Source of the DNA: Arsenophonus sp. aPb
GTDB taxonomy: Bacteria; Pseudomonadota; Gammaproteobacteria; Enterobacterales; Enterobacteriaceae
Assembly (NCBI RefSeq): GCF_029873475.1
Contig: NZ_CP123499.1
Location: 744,001 to 808,000 of the forward strand
DNA length: 64,000 bases
Direction: 5' to 3'
The notes under the pieces are model-generated. The model did no database searches. It worked only from the letters and a program-made list of their open reading frames with translations, and was not told the origin of the DNA. The translations under genes and the position numbers were made by a program. Positions 30,677 to 41,038 of the stretch are shown in pieces; within the stretch, counting starts at the first letter, position 1, and every line of letters starts with the position of its first letter.

Positions 30677-31419
30677 TAAGACACAATGAGTTATATTTAT
30701 TTTAGATATATATTTTTTGAATTTGAAAAATAATATCATATTTAATAGCAACAAATTAAATAATCAACTTAATGTTAATATAACACTATGCTATAAAAAA
30801 TTAAGTTAATTTAAGTGATGTAATTTTTGCAAATTTTAACTAGCTGCTATTATAAGAATTAGTTAAATAATTGCGAATGAAAATGTGCATTACACTCCTA
30901 TCTTATCATCAAATGGTGAATTTTACTTGATTGTCGTTATGGCTATAGATTGCACTTATTTTAAAAAGATCCTATTTAGGAAATTTAATAAAGGAAAAGA
31001 GTAAAATAGTGTTAGAAATCTTATTTAATCGTATCATCATACGCTATATTGTGTTAGTCAGTAACAAAAAATAAATGGCAAAAAATAGCGGCACTAAAGA
31101 TAAATAATGTTTCGTCGAGTGCCGTAAATTATTTACTTTATTAAATACCAGGGATAACTTTTAGATAATCGGCATTGGTTTGAAAGTACTTGTCGTTAAA
31201 AAATGTTAAAAATGAAATTTATGAAAAATATTTTTTTATGTAACCATACAGGTTTAACAAAAAGTATCGTAAAGCTGTCTGATAAAAAATTATCAAAATA
31301 TTTGGCAGAGATGGTATATAAACTCAATTATTTTTTAAACAAAAAAACATTTTGTTAATATGTTCGCGGTTGGAGGTGAGCTGCTCTCTTCTTAATTTAC
31401 GCTAAAGGATGAATAGCTA
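30677..31419. other. AT-rich intergenic region
   Basis: About 740 bases between the effector-like gene and the convergent TIM-barrel gene. A seven-base inverted repeat (CGGCACT at 31089 and AGTGCCG at 31118) has a large loop and no T run. I see no gene. Confidence 0.4.
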
Positions 31420-32358
31420 TTATTGATATTGTATATATAAAGGTTTTGGTTCTAAATTAAGAATTTCTTGCTTAGAAAGCAGTCTGTGAGGAGGAGAGAT
31501 TAAATCATTTTTATAAAATATTTTTATCCCGGTATAAATAGCATTCGGTTCTGAAGATATTACTTGGCTATACTTGGTTTTTTTTACAACAGGAGCGCCA
31601 AAACCATCCATATTTAACACCACTTGCACATTTTTCGATTTTTTCACATTGTCAAAATCAATTACCATTCTCTTTGTGAATCGATGAATGATTAAAACTT
31701 TAGGTGGTAGATTAAACTCTTCAACCAAGTTTGATAAATAATCAATAATATAATTGATATCTACAGAAGATATAGAACCTATTACCTTCCCAGGTATATT
31801 ACCATTGTGCATCATAAACTCAGGATCTATCCCTAAATGAACATTTGGCATTTTTAAATAAGAATGTAGTCTTGTCACCTCGTATCTTAAATCACTCAAT
31901 CCAGGTTGAATGTCTAAAAATAAAATGGTGTCTTTTTCCATACCAGCGATTGATATTGCATTTTGTATTTGGTATTTGTTCATTCTATTAATGTATTGAC
32001 CATCGTTACCTGGATAATTACTTGCAACGATGGCGACATAGTGCAAAGCCATTATCGCTGGGGTTGTTGGATCTGCTGCATTCCACTGTGCAGCCTCAGC
32101 TTTTAATTTATTCCACATCTGTAAGGGTGAATATTCGCCTAATACGCCCATTTTTCTTGAGTCAAAATTACCATAATAAGCAACGATTCTTCGCTCTGGA
32201 AGTATATATTTATCTGAGTCATTAACATTTTCATTTAATTTATTTTTAGGAAAAGGAACCTCATTTGTATTTTCTAAACAATAGCTTTTTGTGTTCGCTT
32301 CATAATAGAATAGAGCGACAAATACAATAATATTATACAAACATGTTCTAATCCCCAT
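31420..32358 (-). CDS. Secreted TIM-barrel-like protein of an uncharacterised family
   Basis: 312 aa from the ATG at 32358; the frame reaches 32439, but the inner start puts a signal peptide (MGIRTCLYNIIVFVALFYYE) at the N-terminus and has a purine-rich GAGAAG upstream. Landmarks in order are RRIVAYYGN, MGVLGEYSP, ALHYVAIVAS, FLDIQPGLSD, VHLGIDPEFMM, KVLIIHRFT, VVLNMDGFGAP, GIKIFYKND and the end YIQYQ. From memory these align with a family of actinobacterial lipoproteins that have a glycoside-hydrolase-like barrel and no known activity. The conserved acidic residues on strand ends (DIQPG, DPEF, MDG) would fit a hydrolase. Its presence in an enteric relative is unexpected. Confidence 0.6.
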   Translation of the reverse strand: MGIRTCLYNIIVFVALFYYEANTKSYCLENTNEVPFPKNKLNENVNDSDKYILPERRIVAYYGNFDSRKMGVLGEYSPLQMWNKLKAEAAQWNAADPTTPAIMALHYVAIVASNYPGNDGQYINRMNKYQIQNAISIAGMEKDTILFLDIQPGLSDLRYEVTRLHSYLKMPNVHLGIDPEFMMHNGNIPGKVIGSISSVDINYIIDYLSNLVEEFNLPPKVLIIHRFTKRMVIDFDNVKKSKNVQVVLNMDGFGAPVVKKTKYSQVISSEPNAIYTGIKIFYKNDLISPPHRLLSKQEILNLEPKPLYIQYQ

Positions 32359-32374
32359 ATTCTTTTTCTTCTCT

Positions 32375-32638
32375 TTGATAGTGCAAGTGTTCACTGTATT
32401 ATTGCCAAATCGTTTACTCTCATTATTAATCTTATCCATTGACAGGTTATTTTCGAGTGATAAACGCTTTTCCTCTGTTGCAATAATTTTTTCATTAGTG
32501 GCTACATTAAGTGGTTACCTATATTCATCTTTGAGCACTGATTGGTGGATGTCAAGATTTAACGCTTTAATGATATTAATGGAAATGATTTTTTTATTGA
32601 TAAGGTCAATTTATTGTGCTTTTTTGCTTAATGATTAA
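32375..32638 (+). CDS. Possible small membrane protein (doubtful)
   Basis: An 87-codon frame with hydrophobic stretches (SVAIIFSLVATLSGYLYSS and LMEMIFLLIRSIYCAFLL). Its first 60 bases overlap the longer version of the opposite gene, and there is no clear ribosome site. It may be a decayed fragment or chance. Confidence 0.2.
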   Translation: MIVQVFTVLLPNRLLSLLILSIDRLFSSDKRFSSVAIIFSLVATLSGYLYSSLSTDWWMSRFNALMILMEMIFLLIRSIYCAFLLND

Positions 32639-32639
32639 T

Positions 32640-33104
32640 TTCATTCTCAAAAACCTAAGTAGATTGTTTTTGGTAGGGAATTTTGTAACTAATTAACCTG
32701 AAGGGTTTTTGCTCTTTTTGGTTTTTCTACATAATGCTCTATTTACCATCATTTACTTTTCGACATATCGCGTTGTTAAAATTGATAAAGGGTTGCTGAA
32801 TTTTATAGCGCAGATACAAGATGATGGAAGCGCTATGGTTATATTTCTCAAGTTAATTAGCCAATGAATAGAACTTTATATAAAAATATTCTCTATATAT
32901 TAAAAAATTTAAAAATAATAAGCTATTAATTCTTGATGAATAGGATTAACTGCTTAATGTAGCTGTTGATGAAAAATTATGCCAATACTTTAATTTTGCA
33001 CAAGAAAATAAATATTTCATACAACAGCATTAAATTTGTTGCGCAGTTGTTAAAGTTTTCTATATTTAAAACTTTAAATACAAATTATTTTTTAGGAAAT
33101 AGTG
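32640..33104. other. AT-rich region upstream of the toxin-like gene
   Basis: About 460 bases, very AT-rich. It presumably holds the promoter of the large toxin-like gene. Nothing else recognised. Confidence 0.4.
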
Positions 33105-36100
33105 ATGATAAATAAACCTGCTGATCTTTGTTACTCTTATAACAATCAGACCTACAAAGAAGAAAATAAACTACTGCAACAGGAAGATATTAAAATAAAA
33201 GATCAATTATTGACTTTAAATAATTTAATAGACATGAATGATGAAATTAAAAACAATAACCTCACAAAAAAGAGAAATATCAGAGATGTGACTTTAGCGA
33301 GAAATAAAGCAGATGTAACTGTTAATATGCTAATTGACCTTATGGACACTTCAATTAATAATATAAAACAATTCTATGATATCAAAAAAAGTATCCATTA
33401 TATTGAATTAAAAGATAAAATAAATGAAATTAACTTTGATATAAAAAAGGATAAGGATTTATATTCAGCTTTATCTAAAATAAGTAACGAATTTGAATTT
33501 TTAAAAAAAGATATTCTTAACCAAGAAAAAGATATTGAGATTTATCGCAGCATATTACTGTTAGCTGAGAAGTGTACTAATATTTATCATATTTATATTA
33601 CAGGTTTTAGTATAGAATCAAACACATTAGAAGAAGTCGTTGATAAAATTAATTCTTTTAAAAATAATATAAATAATTCAATGAGTGAAAAAGAAAAATT
33701 ATTGTCTGAAATTAATGATTTTATTTCATTAATAGATAAGGAATTTAAAAAAGTTGAAGAACATTATTTGATTCTTGTGGAAAATTATATTGATAAAAAA
33801 TTATCTAATATAAAAAATCCAAATTTACATTTTAAAAAAGAAGAAATTTATCAAGAGCTAATCGATTCTTTATTAAATCAGAATTTAAGCAATGAAAATG
33901 AAGGAAAGACATTGGAAGTTATTAATTTAATTAATAATATCACAAAGTTATTTTATCAAGAAAATAAATTAACTTATAATGGAGTAAATGATCTAATAAA
34001 TATTTACGTAATATATAATATAATTAAATCTATAAATGATACCGATAAACATGCCTTTGGTGATTTATCAATAAATGATATTATTGATACCGAGTTGATT
34101 TATAGTTACATAGATGAAAATGATAAAATAAAATATGATACAACAACTATTTTTGATTGCTTAACAAGATATATTAAAGAAAGCCAATCACCTTTATCAA
34201 TAAGAAATAAAGTTAATATAAAATACCCAAAAGAATATAAAGTTGAGTTAATTCGCTATTTAGATGAAGAAGCAAAACAATTAAAAAAAGATTTTGACTT
34301 AATAAAAACATTGATTTATTAAAAGAAAAAATAGATGCATTAAGAGATGAAATGCCAGACATAGAAAAATATTTAACAATATTTTTATTAAATTTAAGCG
34401 AAAAAAATAACATGGCTAATATTGATTTAAAGGATAAAGTAATCTTTATATACAACTCTGATTCTTTTGATCCTGAAGTTAATTCGGCTAGTAAACATTA
34501 TTATCCTCCAATTGAGATGAAATATACAATAAGGGATATCTTATTAGGAAAAGAAAGAAAGTGGTTATCTGAAAACATACAATATAAGCGTGATGGTAAT
34601 TATAAAAATGGAATTTTCCCTTTTCAATATACAGAAAAAATAAAAAGTGAAATAAATAATCCTGATATTCAAAATATCTACATCTCCAAAATAGAAAGTT
34701 TAAAAAATAATAATGAAATGAAAGAAAAATTTTATATTTTTTTAAAAGATTTATTAACAACTTATAACAAAGAAGAAAAATCTTATTACTTACTCGAAAC
34801 TAGCCCATTGTTGCTTTTTTTTGCAGATAAAAATAGAGGACCTAGAACAGGAAATGATATTGTTAATGACAAAATTAATCCTAAGGATACACCGATTGAC
34901 GTCGTTTCAATTTTAACGGGTGAGCGTCTTAAATTTGCTTCTTTTCGTGATATGAAAATGAAAATTGATAATAATACAATGTTAAAAGTATGGTTTAAAA
35001 ATCATTTTAATAATTACAGCGATCCCAATTTTTCTACTATGAAATTAATTAAAAAAGAACGGGATTACTCTTATTTATATGAAAATATTCTTCAATTTAA
35101 TATTGAAAAAGCAGATGTATTAGTACGCTCTCCTAATGAGGCATTATTATTTGAATTATTTGAATTATTTGAACGATTCAAAGATATTGCGGTTTATTTT
35201 TCTCCGCCAAACATTTTAATTGGGTCAATCACAGGGGTAGCATATCAAAGTATTTTGGCTGCATCGCCTTCTTTTTTTCAGGCAGCTATTAGTGATACAT
35301 CAGACGAATATTATATTTATTTAAAAGAGGGGATCATTAATATTGTCGCAGAATTACTTGGTGAAGCTCTTTCTGAAGTTACAAGTAAAACATTAGCAAA
35401 ATCAATAAAACTTTACCTAAAGAATAAATTTATAAAAAAAAGCCTGCATATTAGTGATTCAATAAAAAATTTTTCAAAAAATAATCAATTGCAGCAAAAC
35501 AGCAAAATATTAAAACTTGAACCTAATGAACTTGAAAATCGTTTTGAGATACAAATGCTGTCTAGGATTAACTCCGATAATCTAACAAATGACATTCCAT
35601 CATTGGAATATCTTACTCAACTAAAAACTGATGAGACGATTAATAAAAAAATCACAAGTCCGATCGGACAATGCGAATCATTAATGGAACCTGTAGCAAA
35701 TTTTATGATTAATCACGATATGACAAACATTAAATACCGAGGGATTTATATTTGGGATGATGCAACTGATGAAATGCCGTTAAATCATTTTGTTGTTTTA
35801 GGCAAAAAAAACGATAAAAACTATGTATTTGATTTGACTGCCCATCAGTTTTCAAATGAGGGAATGCCTAGTCTAAATGCACCTCTTATTTTAGAGGAAA
35901 CCGAATGGGAAAAAAGATACGTCTCTGCAGCAACCAATAGATTAATTAAATACAAAGATTTTAACAATGCAAGTAGAGCTTCAGATGTCTATAACGCCTA
36001 TCCAGGGCATGCTCCTAATGAGATTATTGATGGTGAAAAAATACTAATCACCCCACCTTGGTATAGGATGATAGTAAAAAAAGATATTAATCAAAATGAT

Positions 36101-37852
36101 TTAATAGAATTACCAGACAATGATTCAAATACTACCCCGACAATACGCGATCAAATATTTCAAATAGCAACAACAGATTTGCAAATTAAGGATAATTTTA
36201 CTTTTACTGCTGAAATATTACAGCATAGCGGCCTAATTAATGAGGCGCAAAAAACAAAATTAATTGATAGATTAAAGAATATATCTCAACAAGCAGGATC
36301 AAGCAGATATGAACAACTCAATGAACTAATTGAACAAGCTCATCAAATTACAACAATCGATCAACTTTTACAGCTTAAAAAAGGAGAATTGGTTGTTTTT
36401 AGCGATAATGATCCTGAATTAGTCGTTAAAAATAAACCACTGGTGCATACAATGGTTAGCCTTGGTAATGGTCGTTTTGCCACTATGGCAAGTAATGAGT
36501 TAGATCCTAGTTTAGATGATGGAATGCAATTTCTTATGGCGGAGCAACTCATTCCTCTTATTACAGGAAAAACATTAAAATTATTAAATTCATTAACTAT
36601 ACCAAAATTTTTTGTCTACGCCGGTTATCCAAAAAATTCATCAGAACAATATCCCTCGTTATTAACGACTGTTTATAAATTTTTAGCAGAAGGGGAAAAA
36701 ATAAAAAACTCATCTACCTTTATTTCGCTTATTTTACAAAAATCTGGCGAGTTATCCCCTGAACAAGCTGTAATTTTTAGTGACACAATCCAAACATTGC
36801 GCCACTCTGACAGTTCTAAAATAACATTGAATGATGTTATTACAAATGAAGAAAAAATTAGTGATGTTAATCAATTGACTGCATTATCATCAGGTACTTT
36901 GGTTATTTTTCACAAAACAGATTATCAAGTTAGCGATATAATGATGAGTATTGGAAAAAAAGGTTTCATTACGCTATTTTCTGAACGTTTGGAAAAAACG
37001 TCTAAATATAATAATGAACTGATTTCTCCCAGCCAATTTAATAATGTTTTTAATAACAAATCTGATGATCAGCAGGTAACTGTTGGACAAATCAATCTAA
37101 AATCGATGCGGCAAAGCGCTTTATTAGGTAAAGGTTCTGTGTTTACGGTAGATGGCAATAAATTACTTATTAAGGCGCAAGGTGCACCATCGATCGTTAA
37201 TGATATAGATGCATTAGAGCTGGCCAATGTTATTAAAGGATTATCAATGCAGGAAACGAACCCGATTGATTTACAAAAAATAGATACGATAGAGTTACAA
37301 TCTTGTTTTAGTGCCTTTGGTAGCCAGTCTTTAGGACAAAAATTAGCTAATATATTCGACAAAAAAGTAATCGCTTATCCTTTTTCAATGATCAAAACGT
37401 TTGAGGATCCTAAACAAGAATGGATGACAAAACCTAAAATATATGAACCGAATAAGTTAGTTTTAACTGATGAACAGCATATAAAAAATAATAAATTTTA
37501 CAATGATTTAGCAGGATTATATCAAAACCAAAAAATCATTTCTATCAAAGCAGAAAGGCAACTAAATTTACCTAAACCTGAATATTTGTTAATACAATTG
37601 ATCTATGACTCGGCGAGATTGATATTAAAGAAAATCAATGAAGAGGATTTTTTAGAATTACATCCAGAATATATTTCTCATGATGGAAGAATATATCCTC
37701 AAGCACTTATGGAGCTAAAATCTTTAATAAGGTCATTTACTTCCCAAGAGATGACTCAACAAAATTTTATTGAGTTAATAATAGAAATTCTTTCATTAAG
37801 TCATTCTTCGTTTGATTTATTAAATCAACTACTGTCAAAAGAGGAACATTAG
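33105..37852 (+). pseudogene. Large toxin-like gene with SseI/PMT-type deamidase signature, broken by a one-base frameshift
   Basis: Frame one (33105-34322, ATG seven bases after AGGA) encodes about 405 aa of charged, coiled-coil-like sequence without Sec signal. It ends 30 bases before the ATG of frame two (34352-37852, 1166 aa). Adding one A to the A5 tract at 34304-34308 fuses them: ...DLIKN then IDLLKEKIDALRDEMPDIEK. In frame two, residues 278-360 hold a hydrophobic helical part. Cys441 (IGQCESLMEP), His479 (PLNHFVVLG) and Asp494 (NYVFDLTAHQ) have spacings of 38 and 15, the same as the SseI triad and close to the Pasteurella toxin C3 triad. Two related units of about 120 aa follow (617-735 and 787-900). 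A final domain has IELQSCFSAFGS (Cys985), C80/CHAT-like, but a Gln in KAQGAP where a His might be expected. Function by analogy: deamidation of a host G-protein. The A tract could slip in transcription, so the gene may not be dead. Confidence 0.68.
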
Positions 37853-37922
37853 TAAAAACAAGGATAATTTACTGATTGTATACATAGTTAAATGTGCTGG
37901 TAACAGGACTAATTAAAATGAT

Positions 37923-37972
37923 AACTCAGACTTTATTTATTTCGTTATATCAAATAATAGTCTGAGTTTTTT
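37923..37972 (+). terminator. Terminator of the toxin-like gene
   Basis: AACTCAGACT pairs perfectly with AGTCTGAGTT across a 26-base AT loop and is followed by six T residues. Confidence 0.75.
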
Positions 37973-38259
37973 ATATTCGATAAGTAGAGGTGGCTTTTCA
38001 ATAGCTATTCTTGCTAATTTTATTTTGTTGGTATTTTTTCAATAACTTAATAGTTTGATAATTGAATGCTGAAAACAATTTTGACGCTATTAAAAATATT
38101 TTAACCCCTAATATGAAAATTACTTAATTTTTCTATTTTTGGCGAATTGAGTGATATTTAAAAATAAGCATGAATGTGGTGGTGAATTTGTAAAAATAAA
38201 GTAATGTTATAAACTCTTATAGTTTGTTAAAGAAATTAACATATAAAATAGGAGGGGGT

Positions 38260-40386
38260 ATGGGGGGAAGTTATACGCATATTAGGATAAATTACAATAA
38301 TTCCAATCAATCGGTTACTCGGCATACATTACCTACTTCAGACCAAGTCTCTACCGTTAATTTTTCTGATAGGTCAACCCCATTACCCGCTACAGAGACT
38401 ACAACAACATTGCCGACTTCGCATAACACAACCACATCGCTGACTTCGCATAGCACAACGACGTTACCAACTTCCCATGTAACGATTAAGAGGCCTGGCG
38501 TAGATTTAAATTATGAGGTAATACATACGACACCGACATCATCGCAGCCAGCTGTGACCTCAACGATGTCACCAACTACGCAGCCTGTAACGACGTCGCC
38601 AACTACGCAGCCTGCAATGACAACGCCAACTTCACATGTAAAAATTAAGATACCGGGTTCAAATGTCGATTTAGACTATACGTTAATAATAGATAGAACA
38701 CCGACTTCATCGCAGCCAGTAGTAACGCCACACGAAGCATCATTTATACCTCGTTCACAAGCATCAAAGCAAATTGTCGAGCTAATGAATGATTATGCCA
38801 GAGGAGGTTATAGTTATGGGGTTAACAATAAACCTTCTTATGATATTACTAAAGCCGCAGAACAAATATCTCGAGCAAATTCAACCTGGAATGGTAAAAA
38901 TATTCTTGGTCGACCTGCTGACATAACTTATACTTTTTATGATTGGTCGCAAGCGAATTCGCCTGGTTCCAATCAGATGGTTGGCCTTAGTGAACAACAA
39001 CAGCAGCATATATTGCTGGCATTAGATTCTTGGGCTGATGTCGCTAATATCACTTTTAACCTTAAATCATCACTTAATGGCCGAGCAGATCTTGATTTTG
39101 GTAATTTTAACAGACCGAAAGGTCAAGCTTTTGCTTATTTACCCAATTCTGGCGCTCTGTCTGGTGAATGCTGGTTTAATGTTCAGAATCATTCAGAAAA
39201 TTTATATCCAACGAATGGCAATTATGGCCGGCATACTTATGTTCATGAGATTGGTCATGCATTAGGTTTATCTCATCCTGGTGAATATAATGCACAGGAG
39301 GGTGTTAGATTAGATTATTTGTTTGATGCGCGTTATAAGGAAGATTCTCGCCAATTTAGTGTAATGAGTTATTGGCGTGAAGATGTTACCGGTGCCTATT
39401 TTCAAGGGTTTTATGCAGCGGCTCCATTGCTAGATGATATCAGTGCTATACAACGGTTGTATGGGCCGAATATGAATACTCGCACTGGAGATACAACTTA
39501 TGGTTTTAATTCTAATACGGGCAAAGATTACTATTTAACCGATGATGCCCGTATTGAGCTGATATGCTGCATATGGGATGCGGGAGGTAATGATACTTTA
39601 GATCTTTCCGGCTATTTTCAAAGGCAACGAATAAATTTGAACGAGGGTGCATTTTCTGATGTTGGTGGTTTAAAGGCTAATGTTTCAATCGCTAAGGGAA
39701 CCGTTATTGAAAATGTTATCGGCGGTTATGGCAATGATACTATTGTCGGTAATGATGCAGCTAATAATATTAAAGGCGGAGCGGGCAATGATACTATTTA
39801 TGGGGGACTTGGTGCAGATAGACTTTGGGGTGATGGCGTAAATCCGCAATCGATTCGGTTTACTCAGGCCATGCAAAGTATTGGCGCAGAGAAGTTTGAT
39901 TTTGATACTTTAAGTCCAGAACAGTGGCAATCTATTGAACAGGAGATAACTGCATTTGATTCAGCCACTGCCGATGGAATAATAGAATTAGAAGCTGACC
40001 AATCAGCCACTCAACAACAAGCAACTAGGCAGCAAATAACCGATTGGAAAACCGCTGTTGCCTATCATGAAATTATTGAAGAAGATCGCTTTATTTATTT
40101 TTCTGCTAAAGAATCAACACCTTCAGCTTGTGACATGATTATAGGATTTCAGGCTGGAATTGATAAAATAGATCTCTCTGCTATGAAAATTAGCAATAAG
40201 GCACAAAATACAAATAAAGACTATGTTGTTGAACAGTTCAGTCATAAGATTGGAAAAGTTGAGGTAAAGCATTATTCTGATAATGGACATCGTATTCTTA
40301 TCAGAGGGGATAGTTATTCGGAAGGGGATTTTATGCTAGACATTTTTGGTTCTTTTAATCCAGATACCGATATTATTTTATGGTAG
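38260..40386 (+). CDS. Serralysin-family (M10B) RTX metalloprotease with Thr/Ser/Pro-rich linker
   Basis: 708 aa from the ATG at 38260, which has AGGAGG just upstream; the frame also reaches a TTG at 38224. No Sec signal, as expected for type I export. Residues 30-160 are a Thr/Ser/Pro-rich linker with a duplicated unit (TSHVxIKxPG...VDLxY...TPTSSQPxVT). The protease domain has zinc motif HEIGHALGLSH (about 329-339) and Met-turn SVMSYW (about 368). RTX repeats GGYGNDTIVGN and GGAGNDTIYGG follow. Between them and the C-terminal GFQAGIDKIDLS module sits an unusual acidic, Gln-rich insert of about 110 aa. The protein ends DTDIILW. Related PrtA-type proteases of Photorhabdus and Erwinia attack insect or plant proteins. 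Exporter and inhibitor genes are absent from the window. Confidence 0.9.
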   Translation: MGGSYTHIRINYNNSNQSVTRHTLPTSDQVSTVNFSDRSTPLPATETTTTLPTSHNTTTSLTSHSTTTLPTSHVTIKRPGVDLNYEVIHTTPTSSQPAVTSTMSPTTQPVTTSPTTQPAMTTPTSHVKIKIPGSNVDLDYTLIIDRTPTSSQPVVTPHEASFIPRSQASKQIVELMNDYARGGYSYGVNNKPSYDITKAAEQISRANSTWNGKNILGRPADITYTFYDWSQANSPGSNQMVGLSEQQQQHILLALDSWADVANITFNLKSSLNGRADLDFGNFNRPKGQAFAYLPNSGALSGECWFNVQNHSENLYPTNGNYGRHTYVHEIGHALGLSHPGEYNAQEGVRLDYLFDARYKEDSRQFSVMSYWREDVTGAYFQGFYAAAPLLDDISAIQRLYGPNMNTRTGDTTYGFNSNTGKDYYLTDDARIELICCIWDAGGNDTLDLSGYFQRQRINLNEGAFSDVGGLKANVSIAKGTVIENVIGGYGNDTIVGNDAANNIKGGAGNDTIYGGLGADRLWGDGVNPQSIRFTQAMQSIGAEKFDFDTLSPEQWQSIEQEITAFDSATADGIIELEADQSATQQQATRQQITDWKTAVAYHEIIEEDRFIYFSAKESTPSACDMIIGFQAGIDKIDLSAMKISNKAQNTNKDYVVEQFSHKIGKVEVKHYSDNGHRILIRGDSYSEGDFMLDIFGSFNPDTDIILW

Positions 40387-40904
40387 TTATATTAGCTGTC
40401 TATAATCTGGCAAGTTAAAAAAGATTTTTAAATTAATAATATTACTATTATTAACAAGATTAAATGATTAGTATGAATTTTATGTTTGTAAATCGGTGAT
40501 ATTGAATGCATCTATTTTGCTCATGAGATTAATTTATTTCTGCTTAAGAGGCATTAAGTTAGTAAAATCGAATAGATTTTTATTTGCTTTGTTATTACTT
40601 ATATAAAAAAAGTAAAATAAATTTTCTAATAACTCTTTGTTTTAAAAAGTATAAATCTGAATTTTTATTTCTCTGTTAATTCAATATTTATCTAATAATT
40701 TATCATTATTGATGAGAATATTATAAATATAATGCTATTTATGTCGCGTCTAATCCCAACTTTGGCTCTTGGTAAAGATATTGTCGAATAGACTATTTTG
40801 TAAATTATTTTTGATGTAACAAATCTAGAACCTATTTTAATAATCATGTCACGGTATTAATTTCAAATTATGATAAATTTCAGGTGATCAATCTAACTAG
40901 GTTA
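40387..40904. other. AT-rich intergenic region
   Basis: About 500 bases after the serralysin gene with no open frame of note and no obvious hairpin. Confidence 0.4.
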
Positions 40905-40931
40905 AAAAAAGAGGCCAGATGTACTGGCCTT
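40905..40931 (-). terminator. Terminator of the coiled-coil lipoprotein gene
   Basis: AGGCCAG pairs with CTGGCCT around a five-base loop; on the minus strand it is followed by a run of seven T residues. It lies about 110 bases beyond the stop at 41039. Confidence 0.75.
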
Positions 40932-41038
40932 ATCAGGTTAGAAGGAAGTGTAAAAACAATATTATTTTTATTTTTAATGGTTCTGGTTACAATTAATTTT
41001 TAACAATATTTCTTTTATTGCATCAAACTAATTAAATT

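Noticed and set aside
38224..38259. Upstream TTG start for the serralysin gene
   Set aside because: The ATG at 38260 has AGGAGG directly upstream, while the TTG has no ribosome site.
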